Shown here: positions 7,791 to 15,776 of the stretch, piece after piece | Numbering within the stretch: position 1 is the stretch's first letter | How the letters are laid out: the number at the start of each line of letters is the position of its first letter | NCBI RefSeq assembly: GCF_019710575.1 | Contig: NZ_JAHWFK010000058.1 | Location: 1 to 64,000 of the forward strand | DNA: 64,000 nucleotides | DNA from: Paractinoplanes polyasparticus | Lineage (GTDB): Bacteria > Actinomycetota > Actinomycetes > Mycobacteriales > Micromonosporaceae | Direction of reading: 5' to 3' | Translations under genes and position numbers: made by a program | Notes under the pieces: model-generated | Databases searched by the model: none | What the model was told of the DNA's origin: nothing | The model's input: only the letters and a program-made list of their open reading frames with translations

Positions 7791-8158
7791 GCGTTGCCCT
7801 CCAGAGGGGTGAACTGGGGCCGGATCTCGGCGATGCTCGGCCAGACCTGCTGGAGCGCCTCGACGACCGTCCGCCACTGACGTTGCTGTTCGGCCAGTTC
7901 GGCCAGGCCCTGGCGAGTGATGCGGTAGTACTTGCGCCGCCGCTCCCCCGGGACCACCTGCCAGCTCGACTCGACGTGACCGAGACGCTCCAACCGGTGC
8001 AGCAGGGGGTAGAGGAGGCCTTCGGTCCAGTCCAGCTCGCCGCCGGACAGGTCACTGATCCGGCGCAGAATGGCGTACCCGTAGCTCTCGCCCTCGGCGA
8101 GGATGCCGAGCACGATAGGCGTCGCCGAAGCGGCCACCAGATCTTTGGTCACCCGCAC
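7787..8158 (-). CDS. PadR-family transcriptional regulator
   Basis: 123 residues from the GTG at 8158, chosen because GAGGGGG stands five bases upstream and the PadR domain begins directly afterwards (TKDLVAASATPIVLGILAEG). An ATG at 8191 would add 11 residues but lacks a ribosome site and lies inside a large inverted repeat. The winged helix shows SYGYAILRRISDLSGGELDW, TEGLLYPLLHRLERLG and the wing RRRKYYRITRQG. PadR proteins are repressors that dissociate on ligand binding. It is translationally coupled to the membrane protein at 6417-7790. Confidence 0.85.
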   Translation of the reverse strand: MRVTKDLVAASATPIVLGILAEGESYGYAILRRISDLSGGELDWTEGLLYPLLHRLERLGHVESSWQVVPGERRRKYYRITRQGLAELAEQQRQWRTVVEALQQVWPSIAEIRPQFTPLEGNA

Positions 8159-8160
8159 GA

Positions 8161-8216
8161 GCACCCCCTCATACCTAGAAGTACGAGGCATAGTAGTTCT
8201 AGGTATGAGGGGGTGC
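8161..8216. repeat. perfect 20-bp inverted repeat at the head of the PadR operon
   Basis: Left arm 8161-8180 and right arm 8197-8216 are exact reverse complements (GCACCCCCTCATACCTAGAA in the left arm), separated by 16 bases. The left arm contains the PadR Shine-Dalgarno, so in mRNA the hairpin would hide the ribosome site. As DNA it would be a long operator. Either way it is placed to control the PadR/membrane-protein operon. Confidence 0.8.
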
Positions 8217-8264
8217 AACAACGACCCGGCCGGCAGACCCTCCGCCTACTCAGTGGTGATCGAT

Positions 8265-8292
8265 TTGATTGGGGCGGGTGGGTCGCTATCAT
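8265..8292 (+). promoter_or_regulatory. predicted promoter of the caspase-like/EAL gene
   Basis: TTGATT (8265-8270), a 16-base spacer and TATCAT (8287-8292) resemble a housekeeping sigma promoter. The start codon follows about 55 bases downstream of the predicted transcription start. Confidence 0.45.
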
Positions 8293-8352
8293 CAGCGGAC
8301 GCCGCACTCGGAAGCGCTCCAATGCGGGAGTGTTCGAAACCGGAGGCGTTGG

Positions 8353-10458
8353 ATGGCGAATCAGCGCTTCGCGGTGATGGTAGGCGTCGACGACGCCGGC
8401 TCACTGCTGCGTTTCGCCGAGCGTGACGCCGAGGCCATGCGTGATCAGTTCGAGGCCGAGGGTTTCGAGACCTGCCTGTTCACGGGGCTGAACGCCACCG
8501 CCGGCGAGATCAAGGCGACGCTGCGTCAGGCCGTGATGCGGTCCGGGAAATCGGATGTTCTGGTGGTCTACTTCGCCGGTCGCACGGTCACTCCGGAGTG
8601 GAGTCGCGGCGCCGACACTTACCTCGTCACCCACGATCTCGACGAATCGGCCCTTTCCGAAAATCCCGATTCGGGCGTACGAATGGCATTCCTGGAACGG
8701 GACGTGCTGGAGTTCTTCGCCGGCTCCGCGGTGCTGTTCGTCGACGCCGTGGGCGACGCCCCCGAGGTGTCGCGGCCTGCCTACAGCGCCCTCACCTCGT
8801 ACGCGGATGACGCCGCCACACGCGAGGACCCGGTCATCCGGCACGGCGTGCTGACCGCGCACATCCTCGCGACTCTGCACCGGCAGCCGAGCGTGACGTT
8901 CGGGTCACTGGCTCAGGCCGTACGCGAACAGGGTCTGACACCGCAGGCCATGAGCCCGCCCGGGGGCGACGCGGTCGTGCTGGCCGGGCCGGCCGACCAG
9001 CCCGGGCGGCCCGCCTCGCGCCCGCTGGCCAACCCGATGGACGCGGCCGCGGGCGAGATCCTGCACCTGATCAGCCGGCTCACCCACCACGCCCGGATGC
9101 CCCGGCACGCCGCCCCGCGCTCGGCCGGCAGCCGCGCCGAGGCCGGAGGGGCCGCGCCTTCCCGCGTCGAATACCTGCGCGCCGCCACCGACGCCCACTC
9201 GTCGGCCCTGCTCGAGTACACGGCGAACGGCTTCCAGACGATCGACTCGTCCAAGCGTTTCGACCTCGACGTGATCCGGCCGCTGCTGCGTTTCCCGGCC
9301 GGGGCCGACTGGTTCGGTCACACCGTGCACGACGACCATCGCACCGTTCTGTGCGTGCCGCTGCGCCTGGCCGAGGGCCGGTCCCTGCTGCTGGCGCTGG
9401 TCGACCCGGTCACCGACCTGCTGGGGCTCGGGCAGCCGCTCGCCAAGATCCTCGAGACGATCTGGCGTACGGACTTCGCGGCGTCCCCGGACGAGGCCGA
9501 GATCGAGGTGCTGACCGCCCTGCGGGACGCCTTCGGGCGGCTGCCCGTCCCGCTCTACGAACACTGCTTCGAGCTGTACCAGCGGGTCGTGGAGTCGTAC
9601 TGCGTGGTCTTCCAGCCGGTCGTGACGCTCGGTAAGACGGCCCGGCGCGTCGGCGTGCACAGTTACGAGGCGCTGGCCCGCCGCTCGCCCAGCGACCAGC
9701 GCGCCCCGGTCGCCATGCTGCGGCTGGCCGAGGTGTGGGGCGACCGCTTCGTCGTCGAGCGCGACAAGGTGATCCTGCGGATGGCGTTGCGCGCGTACGC
9801 CCAGGCCCACGCCGAGGGCCCGTGGGCCCAGCCCAAGCCGGTCTCGGTCAATGTCGCCGTACGGTCGCTGCTCAGCGACGCGTACGTCGAGACGCTCCGC
9901 ACGACGATCGCCGAACTCGCCATCGACCCCGAGACGGTGACCCTGGAGATCTCGGAGCAGGACCCGATCGAGCCCCGCCGCGGCGAGCAGTGGGCCGAGG
10001 CGCCGCACGCCTACTTCCACAACCGCCTGGCCGCGATCGCGCGCGACGTCGGGGTGGCGTTCGCGGTCGACGACTTCGGCGAGGGGTACGCGTCCCTGTC
10101 GCGCATGGCCGAGCTGCCGCTCACCCAGATCAAGGTCGACCGCGCGATCCTGCACCACCCGCTCGCGGCCAAGGAGTTGTCGCTGGTCATGGACACGGCC
10201 CGCTACGCCGGCCACGCCCCGCGCGTGGTCATCGTCGAGGGTGTCGACAACGAGTCCCCGCTGACCCTGCGCGAGATCTACGAGCAGCGCATCCGCCACG
10301 TGCAGGGCTACATCACGCGCCAGCCGGCCGCGCCCACGCTGAGCACGATCTCGCCCGAAACCAGCGAATACATCGCCGCCCTGGTCCGCGGCGACGACGA
10401 ACACCGGGACACCCTGATCACCCGGGCCGACGACCTCCCGCTGCAACGTGGCGCCTGA
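8353..10458 (+). CDS. caspase-like (C14 fold, catalytic residues lost) protein fused to a c-di-GMP phosphodiesterase EAL domain
   Basis: 701 residues. The ATG at 8353 has a GGAGG site upstream. Residues 4-210 follow the caspase/metacaspase pattern: FAVMVGVDDAG, a DAEAMRDQFEAEGFE helix, a DVLVVYFAGR strand where caspases have AGHG, and AVLFVDAVGD where they have DAC. Both the His and the Cys are replaced, so it is predicted not to be a protease. A middle region (about 280-400) has no clear match. The EAL domain follows with EALAR (E439), VNVAVRSL, EISEQ, DDFGEGYASL (573-582), KVDRAI, VEGVDNE and QGY, that is, all metal and substrate ligands of an active c-di-GMP phosphodiesterase. There is no signal peptide or membrane segment. 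The hydrolase at 10448 overlaps its end. Confidence 0.82.
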   Translation: MANQRFAVMVGVDDAGSLLRFAERDAEAMRDQFEAEGFETCLFTGLNATAGEIKATLRQAVMRSGKSDVLVVYFAGRTVTPEWSRGADTYLVTHDLDESALSENPDSGVRMAFLERDVLEFFAGSAVLFVDAVGDAPEVSRPAYSALTSYADDAATREDPVIRHGVLTAHILATLHRQPSVTFGSLAQAVREQGLTPQAMSPPGGDAVVLAGPADQPGRPASRPLANPMDAAAGEILHLISRLTHHARMPRHAAPRSAGSRAEAGGAAPSRVEYLRAATDAHSSALLEYTANGFQTIDSSKRFDLDVIRPLLRFPAGADWFGHTVHDDHRTVLCVPLRLAEGRSLLLALVDPVTDLLGLGQPLAKILETIWRTDFAASPDEAEIEVLTALRDAFGRLPVPLYEHCFELYQRVVESYCVVFQPVVTLGKTARRVGVHSYEALARRSPSDQRAPVAMLRLAEVWGDRFVVERDKVILRMALRAYAQAHAEGPWAQPKPVSVNVAVRSLLSDAYVETLRTTIAELAIDPETVTLEISEQDPIEPRRGEQWAEAPHAYFHNRLAAIARDVGVAFAVDDFGEGYASLSRMAELPLTQIKVDRAILHHPLAAKELSLVMDTARYAGHAPRVVIVEGVDNESPLTLREIYEQRIRHVQGYITRQPAAPTLSTISPETSEYIAALVRGDDEHRDTLITRADDLPLQRGA

Positions 10459-11326
10459 CCTCTACGTCCGCGAGTACGGACCGCCGGACGCGCCGGCGGT
10501 TCTCTTCCTGCACGGGGGTCCGGGCCAGGGTTCGTACGAGTTCGAGCAGCACCAGGCGCCCGTGCTGGCCACCCGGCTGCGGGTCGTCTGCCTCGACCAG
10601 CGGGGCGTCCTGCGGTCGGCGGCGCTGCCCGAGGACGCCACGGTGCGGCTCGACGACCTGGTGGCCGACTGCGAGACCGTACGCGAGGACCTGGGTCTTC
10701 CGGATTGGGCGGTGCTCGGCCAGTCGTTCGGCGGCATGCTCGCCCTGCGCTACGCGGTCGCCCATCCGGGGTCGGTGCGAGCCGTCGCCTTCGAGAACCC
10801 GGCCTGGGACCTCGGGCGCACCTGCCGGTCGCTGCTGGCGGCGTTCCTGGCCCACCCGTCGGCCGGGTCCCACCCCGAGGCGGTGGCGGCGGGCGAGGCG
10901 CTGCTGGCAAGCGCGCCGGACGACAAGACGCTGTGGAACAGCCTGATCGACGTGCTCGCCGGCTTCGGAGCTGACCGGGCCGCGATCTACACCCCCGACC
11001 TGGCCGCGCGGGGCCGCATCTGGGAGGTCCTGCAGGCAGCGCCGTTCGAGGCCGCCCAGTGGCAGCGCGGAGCCGACCACGCGACCCGGCTCGCCGAGGA
11101 TCCGGCGTTCTTCGAACCCCACACGCCGCTCCTGGCCGGCCTGCGGCAACCGGCGCTCCTGATCAAGGGCGGCCTCGACCCGATCCCGAGCCCCGGCGAG
11201 GTGGCCGACTTCCGCCGCGCCCGTCCCGACGCCGTCGTACGGGTGTTCCCGGACTGCGGCCACTTCGTGCACGCGGAAGCGCCCGCCGAGTACGCCGCGG
11301 CCGTTTTTCGGTTGACGGGCGTGTGA
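10448..11326 (+). CDS. alpha/beta-hydrolase, proline-iminopeptidase-like
   Basis: 292 residues. The GTG start lies inside the end of the EAL gene (11-base overlap), so the two are probably co-translated. Motifs: oxyanion loop FLHGGPGQG, CLDQRGVLRS, nucleophile elbow GQSFGG with the catalytic Ser, KGGLDPIP (Asp) and DCGHFVH (His). The HGGPG plus DQRG pair is the mark of the S33 prolyl aminopeptidase family, which also contains lactonases and esterases. It is cytoplasmic. The link with the c-di-GMP gene is positional only. The GNAT gene follows after 11 bases. Confidence 0.82.
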   Translation: MAPDLYVREYGPPDAPAVLFLHGGPGQGSYEFEQHQAPVLATRLRVVCLDQRGVLRSAALPEDATVRLDDLVADCETVREDLGLPDWAVLGQSFGGMLALRYAVAHPGSVRAVAFENPAWDLGRTCRSLLAAFLAHPSAGSHPEAVAAGEALLASAPDDKTLWNSLIDVLAGFGADRAAIYTPDLAARGRIWEVLQAAPFEAAQWQRGADHATRLAEDPAFFEPHTPLLAGLRQPALLIKGGLDPIPSPGEVADFRRARPDAVVRVFPDCGHFVHAEAPAEYAAAVFRLTGV

Positions 11327-11337
11327 CGATCGGCGCG

Positions 11338-11856
11338 ATGCCGACAACTGTGCGCTTTGTGCCCCTGCCGCCCCCCGTGCTGTCCGCCCTGCCCTCCGGT
11401 GACCTGGAAGCGGCCCGCGCGGCGACCGGCGTACCGCTGACCGAATGGTTCCTCAGCGATGAGATCACCTGGCTGTGGCGGATGCGCCTCGACCAGATCG
11501 CCGCCGACCCCCGCGCCGCGGACTGGATCGTCCGCGCCGCCGTCTCCGTCCCCGACGGCGCGGTCGTCGGCGCGGCCGGCTTCCACGGGCCACCCGACGA
11601 CGACGGCATGGTCGAGGTCGGATACAGCACCGACCCCGCGTACCGCCGGCGCGGCTACGCCCGGGCCATGCTGACCGAACTGCTGCGCTGGGCCGCCGCC
11701 GCACCGGGCACGGCCACCGTGCGGGCCAGCATCAGGCCGGACAACGCGGCCTCCCTCGCCACCATCGCCGGCTTCGGCTTCACCCACGTGGGCGAGCAGT
11801 GGGACGAGCAGGACGGAACGGAGTACCTGTACGAAGTTCCGGTCCAACGGCCGTGA
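11338..11856 (+). CDS. GNAT-family N-acetyltransferase
   Basis: 172 residues from the ATG at 11338. The GNAT fold is evident from the beta4-beta5 region EVGYSTDPAYRRRGYARAML, which contains the RRxGYA acetyl-CoA pyrophosphate loop, and the later IRPDNAASLATIAGFGF motif of the RimJ/RimL-like group. This subgroup acetylates N-terminal amines of proteins or small amine substrates. No substrate can be named. It follows the hydrolase gene at 11 bases and is probably in the same transcript. Confidence 0.85.
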   Translation: MPTTVRFVPLPPPVLSALPSGDLEAARAATGVPLTEWFLSDEITWLWRMRLDQIAADPRAADWIVRAAVSVPDGAVVGAAGFHGPPDDDGMVEVGYSTDPAYRRRGYARAMLTELLRWAAAAPGTATVRASIRPDNAASLATIAGFGFTHVGEQWDEQDGTEYLYEVPVQRP

Positions 11857-11886
11857 TCTGACCGCAACGGCGGGCACGGTAGGGCC

Positions 11887-12306
11887 ATGACCTCTTCGAT
11901 CGACCGCGCGGGCTCCCGCATCGACCACCTGAACATCGCCGTGCCCGACCTGGCCGTCGCGGTGGCCTTCTACGAGCCGGTGCTGGGAGCCATCGGCATC
12001 ACCAAGATGCTGGAAATCCCGCCGGACGCCACCCCGAACCAGCCGACCGCGATGACCGGCTTCGGCCTGGCCGGTGTGAAGCCGTACTTCTGGCTCATCG
12101 ACGGCGGCGCCGTGGGCACCAACATGCACGTCGCCTTCACGGTCGACCGCCGCGACGAGGTGACCGTCTTCTACGAGGCGGCGCTGGCCGCCGGCGCCAC
12201 CTCACTACTGGCGCCGGCAGCCCATCCCGAATATCACGCCGACTACTACGGGGCCTTCGTGCTCGACCCGCACGGCATCAACCTGGAAGCGGTCTGCCAC
12301 GCCTAG
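11887..12306 (+). CDS. VOC-superfamily (glyoxalase/bleomycin-resistance fold) protein
   Basis: 139 residues with a single VOC module: DHLNIAVPDLAVAVAFYEPV at the N-terminus (first metal-ligand position His), HVAFTVDRRDEVTVFYEAAL in the second half, and FVLDPHGINLEAV with the terminal Glu ligand. Such proteins are metal-dependent isomerases, dioxygenases or antibiotic-binding proteins. The sequence does not decide between these. It is tail-to-tail with msrA, sharing four bases. Confidence 0.82.
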   Translation: MTSSIDRAGSRIDHLNIAVPDLAVAVAFYEPVLGAIGITKMLEIPPDATPNQPTAMTGFGLAGVKPYFWLIDGGAVGTNMHVAFTVDRRDEVTVFYEAALAAGATSLLAPAAHPEYHADYYGAFVLDPHGINLEAVCHA

Positions 12307-12806
12307 CTGACGCGGTGCGGCAGCTTCCAGTCCGGCCGCGGGAAGTGGCAGGTGTAGCCGTCCGGGATCCGCTCCAGGTAGTCCTGGTGCTCCGGTTCGG
12401 CCTCCCAGAACGGTCCGGCCGCGGTCACCTCGGTCACCACCTTGCCCGGCCACAGCCCCGACGCCTCGACGTCCGCGATCGTGTCCTCGGCGACGCGCTT
12501 CTGCTCGTCGCTCTCGAAGAAGATCGCCGACCGGTAGCTGGTCCCGATGTCGTTGCCCTGCCGGTTCATCGTCGTCGGGTCGTGAATCTGAAAGAAGAAC
12601 TCCAACAGGTCCCGGTACGAGGTCACGGCCGGATCAAAGGTGATCTCGATGGCCTCGGCATGCCCGTCGTGGTTGTAGTAGGTCGCGTTGGCCACGTTTC
12701 CCCCGGTATAGCCGACCCGGGTGGAAACCACCCCCGGCCGCCGCCGGATGAGGTCCTGCATCCCCCAGAAACAGCCCCCGGCCAGAATCGCCTTCTCCGT
12801 AGCCAT
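12303..12806 (-). CDS. msrA: peptide-methionine (S)-S-oxide reductase MsrA
   Basis: 167 residues from the ATG at 12806, which has a GAGGTGG site before it. MsrA reduces methionine-S-sulfoxide in proteins and free methionine, using a catalytic Cys in the N-terminal GGCFWG motif (present here). Other conserved segments are RVGYTGG, YNHDGHAEAIEITFDP, LLEFFFQIHDPTT, DIGTSYRSAIF and FWEAEPEHQDYLE. Length is normal for the family and there is no signal peptide, so the enzyme is cytoplasmic. It is monocistronic here. Confidence 0.95.
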   Translation of the reverse strand: MATEKAILAGGCFWGMQDLIRRRPGVVSTRVGYTGGNVANATYYNHDGHAEAIEITFDPAVTSYRDLLEFFFQIHDPTTMNRQGNDIGTSYRSAIFFESDEQKRVAEDTIADVEASGLWPGKVVTEVTAAGPFWEAEPEHQDYLERIPDGYTCHFPRPDWKLPHRVS

Positions 12807-12883
12807 GCCACCCACCTCGTCCGTCGCTGACTTACCCGCTCAAGCGTTACCCCTTGACCGCCCCACGGCTACTGTCACGTCGG

Positions 12884-13026
12884 TCACGCGATCGCCGCGT
12901 CGTCGAGGTAGACGGCCACAACCTCAGCCAGCAACGCCTGCTTGCCCTCGGCGACCGCCTCCTCCCAGCCGCCCCCTCGACGTACCCGGCCCGAATGTCC
13001 TGCCAGCGCGAGTAGCAGCCGTTCAT
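12884..13026 (-). pseudogene. small protein gene broken by a one-base frameshift in a G run
   Basis: ATG at 13026 has a strong GGAGG site upstream and begins MNGCYSRWQDIRAGYVEG. After the G run the plausible frame moves by one and continues GWEEAVAEGKQALLAEVVAV, then YLDDAAIA and stop at 12884. With the shift repaired it would encode about 47 residues with an acidic amphipathic C-terminus. No family is recognised. The shift could be a real mutation or a sequencing error in the G run. Confidence 0.4.
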
Positions 13027-13372
13027 TCCCCGCCCTCCTGCCACTGCGTTAGTCGAAGCACATTCCATACTGCTCATCCAGCGGTACGGCCGTCTGGTGC
13101 CACTTGTTCCACCCGCCGGCCTTGACCCCAGGACCACGACGCCAGAATTATATACGCTCCGTTACATTCGACAGTCGGGCATCAAGAACCCATCAAAGAA
13201 GACGACCTAGGTTTTCCCAGCTCAAGGCAGGTGTTAGGCACCACCGAACGAGCTGACGCATTTACTCATCAAGGAACTTGACCACCATGTGTAGCTATCG
13301 ATTCTCACGCTCTGCGCTTGGCTCGATCCGGACGCACTTAGGCACGAAAGCCTCAGTCACTGCCTGACCAGG
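13027..13372. other. intergenic, lower-GC stretch without a visible gene
   Basis: About 345 bases. From about 13140 the base composition drops clearly below that of the neighbourhood, and this continues through the broken ATP-binding gene to about 14950. I see no open frame with coding character, no tRNA and no inverted repeat. The composition suggests the left edge of a transferred segment. Confidence 0.5.
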
Positions 13373-14864
13373 TCAAGAGGAGATACTCCCGTCGGGAGCC
13401 GCCCACCATGGCACATACTCGCGGAGCTTGACGGGCGCCCGGGGATCACGCAGGGCGATCAAGTGCTCATCGACAGCCTCCTTGATCAACCGAGAAGCCT
13501 TGGCGCTGTTGTGCGATGCGATCCCGAACCTCTCGCGTATCGACGCATTCGTCATCTTCTGCGCGCTGACATAGCGCAAGCATGCATGGAGGTAGACGGC
13601 TCGCACGCGGTCGGCACGGTCCATATGGCGCAGGTCTCGGTGGCTGTAGAGAGTGATCCGAGTGTGCTCCTGCGTAACCTCGACCAGCGGGGCCGGAAGC
13701 TGGTTGAAATCGATCTCGAACGCCACCTTGTCCCAGCCACTGCCGCGCTCTTCACAGAGCCCGCTGCGGCGCATCACTCTGCCCCATTCGCTCGTTACGG
13801 CTCACTGGAGGGCTGTCAACGAATCTCAGCGGATCCACCAGAGGCTGTCCTGGATTCGTGATCTCCATACGGTCGTCGAATATCTCCACCGTCGGCCCGC
13901 TACCTGTGATCAGAAAATCCTGATGGAGCAGAGCATTCGCCACGAGCTCACGGACAGCGAGTTCGGGATAGAGCTTCACAGTCTGTCGCAATGCCTGCCC
14001 GATCACCTCGTTCGAGGGAATCAACTCGTTGATGTATCGGATCAGTCCTGCGAATCCGCTGGCGTAGCCGTGTACGCCCTCCTGTTCCTTCACCGTCTCG
14101 ACACGGCTGTTGCCGCGGTACTGGATGACCCGCACCGACTTACGGCGCAGCGCCGAGAACTCGTCGAGGTCATGCGCGAACAGCATGGCCCCCAGGTTGG
14201 TCAACGCCCAAGTGTGGGAGTCGTCGAGCTTCACCATGCCTTCTTGGGCGAGCGCGTCCAAGATTCCGGACCGGCTCTCGGGCAACGGCATCTTCATGAC
14301 CCGGAAGTAGGAGGGATAGTCGAGCAATTGCACCACATCCGAAGGGCTCAATCCGTCCGCAGCAGTGCCGTCCTCGAAGGTGCCGAGCACGAACGACTTC
14401 CACATTCGTCGCTCCACGTCGGGATGCGCGCTGAGCTTCTTCTTGTAGGAGCCGATGCGGATGAACGCCTCGCTCTTGAAGGTCACCGGCCGCTGAGACG
14501 CTCGATCGATCTCCAGTACGACCACCGGCCTGCCGGCGACGGTGAGGCGGTGAAAGACGAAGTGGATCTGCGGGCTCAGGTGCCGAAGCAGCCAATTTTC
14601 GAGGTTCTCGTTGCCCACTTTGTTTTGGAGCGGGTCGAAGTCCGTCCCGATCACTGCGCGGGTGCCGTCCTCGATCCCCCAGAGGAGATATCCGCGATCA
14701 TGGTTGGCCAAAGCGGCACCGTTTGCCAGCGCAGAGATGTAACTGCCGATCTCAGCAGCGTCGCAATTGCTTGCCTTGTCTTCCAACCACTCCGTCTCAG
14801 CTGGAAGTCTCAGCAGTTCTCCCACGAGCCGAGCAAGCTGTTCCGGAGATCGTGCCGGGCTCAT
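13373..14864 (-). pseudogene. AlbA_2/Schlafen-type ATP-binding protein (putative transcriptional regulator), frameshifted
   Basis: Two overlapping frames form one protein of about 496 residues. The first 361 residues (from ATG 14864) contain the AlbA_2 domain (ETEWLEDKAS, ISALANGAALANHDRGYLLW, GIEDGTR) and the HATPase_c_4 region (YPELAVRELVANALLHQDF, DDRMEITNPGQP, SPPVSRNERMG). The sequence then needs removal of one base at about 13781 to continue RVMRRSGLCEERGSGWDK, exactly the conserved end of this ATPase family, and a helix-turn-helix tail to 13373. Members are found in defence and mobile contexts. The gene is lower in GC than its surroundings, which fits transfer. Either a true pseudogene or an assembly error of one base. 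Confidence 0.8.
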
Positions 14865-14996
14865 CGACGTCCCCTTCCCGGGGCCGAGATTGTTTTCGTA
14901 CGGTCTTCACCGCCACCCATTGTTACATGACTAGTTGCTGCATGACAGGCCGCAGGTGCCGGCTATGCGGAAGAGAGGCCGCGTCGGCGGGTGTCA

Positions 14997-15776
14997 TCAC
15001 ACCGGCAGGTCCACGCGGACCGGGTAGTGGTCGGAGGCGTACTCGGTCTCGTCGCCGCGGATCACGGTCATGTTTGTGGCGCCCTCGGCCAGGGTGGGGC
15101 CGGCCAGCACGTAGTCGAGGCGCATGCGGGAGAACTCGCGGCCGCCGCCCTTGGTGGTGGGGACGGTCAGTGGGGAGCCGGTGCCGGCCACGCGCCACAG
15201 GTCGGTGTAGCCGGCGTCCAGGAAGGCGGCCACTGCTCTGGTGTCGGCGGAGCCGTCGCGGGCGAGGTGGCGGGCGCGCAGGAAGCCGGGTTGCGGCGCC
15301 AGCGTCTCGGTGTGGTCGGTGCCGGGGTCGAGGCCGTTCAGGTCGCCGGCTATCACCGTGGGGAGCCGGGTGGGGCGGTAGCGATGGGCCAGCCACACGG
15401 CTTCGCGCATGCGGCGGTACGGCGAGAAAGGGTTCAGGTGGGCGCTGACGATGCGCAGCGGGCCGGAGTCGGTGGCTACCGTGACCACCGCGGCGGCGTG
15501 GTGGAGGCGCCAGCGGACCTCGGCGCGGTCGATGATTTCGAGCGGCGGGCGGACCAGCACGGCCACCGGCTGGCCCAGGAAGGAGCGGGCCAGGTGGGGC
15601 GCCATGCCGACGGCCTCGGCGAGCTCGTTCATCACGCGGCCGTCGTTGCGGTCGAAGTTGCGCAGCTCCTGCAGGGCCAGCAGGTCGGGCTGCTCGCGGC
15701 GGATCACGGCGGCGACGGCTTCCAGGCGGCCGGCGCCGCCCGTCTTGATGTTCCAGGTGACGAAGCGCAGCGTCAT
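14997..15776 (-). CDS. endonuclease/exonuclease/phosphatase (EEP)-family hydrolase
   Basis: 259 residues. The ATG at 15776 overlaps the stop of the PAP2 gene as ATGA. EEP motifs: VTWNIKTGG (N ligand), LLALQELRNFDRNDGR (Glu metal ligand), IVSAHLNPFSP, VIAGDLNGLDPG (DxN), RLDYVLAG and EYASDHYPVRVDL (catalytic SDH). The superfamily includes DNases, inositol-polyphosphate phosphatases and sphingomyelinases. No signal peptide is seen. Being last in an operon with a lipid kinase-like protein and a PAP2 phosphatase suggests a phosphodiester bond in a lipid or nucleotide as substrate, which is inference. Confidence 0.85.
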   Translation of the reverse strand: MTLRFVTWNIKTGGAGRLEAVAAVIRREQPDLLALQELRNFDRNDGRVMNELAEAVGMAPHLARSFLGQPVAVLVRPPLEIIDRAEVRWRLHHAAAVVTVATDSGPLRIVSAHLNPFSPYRRMREAVWLAHRYRPTRLPTVIAGDLNGLDPGTDHTETLAPQPGFLRARHLARDGSADTRAVAAFLDAGYTDLWRVAGTGSPLTVPTTKGGGREFSRMRLDYVLAGPTLAEGATNMTVIRGDETEYASDHYPVRVDLPV

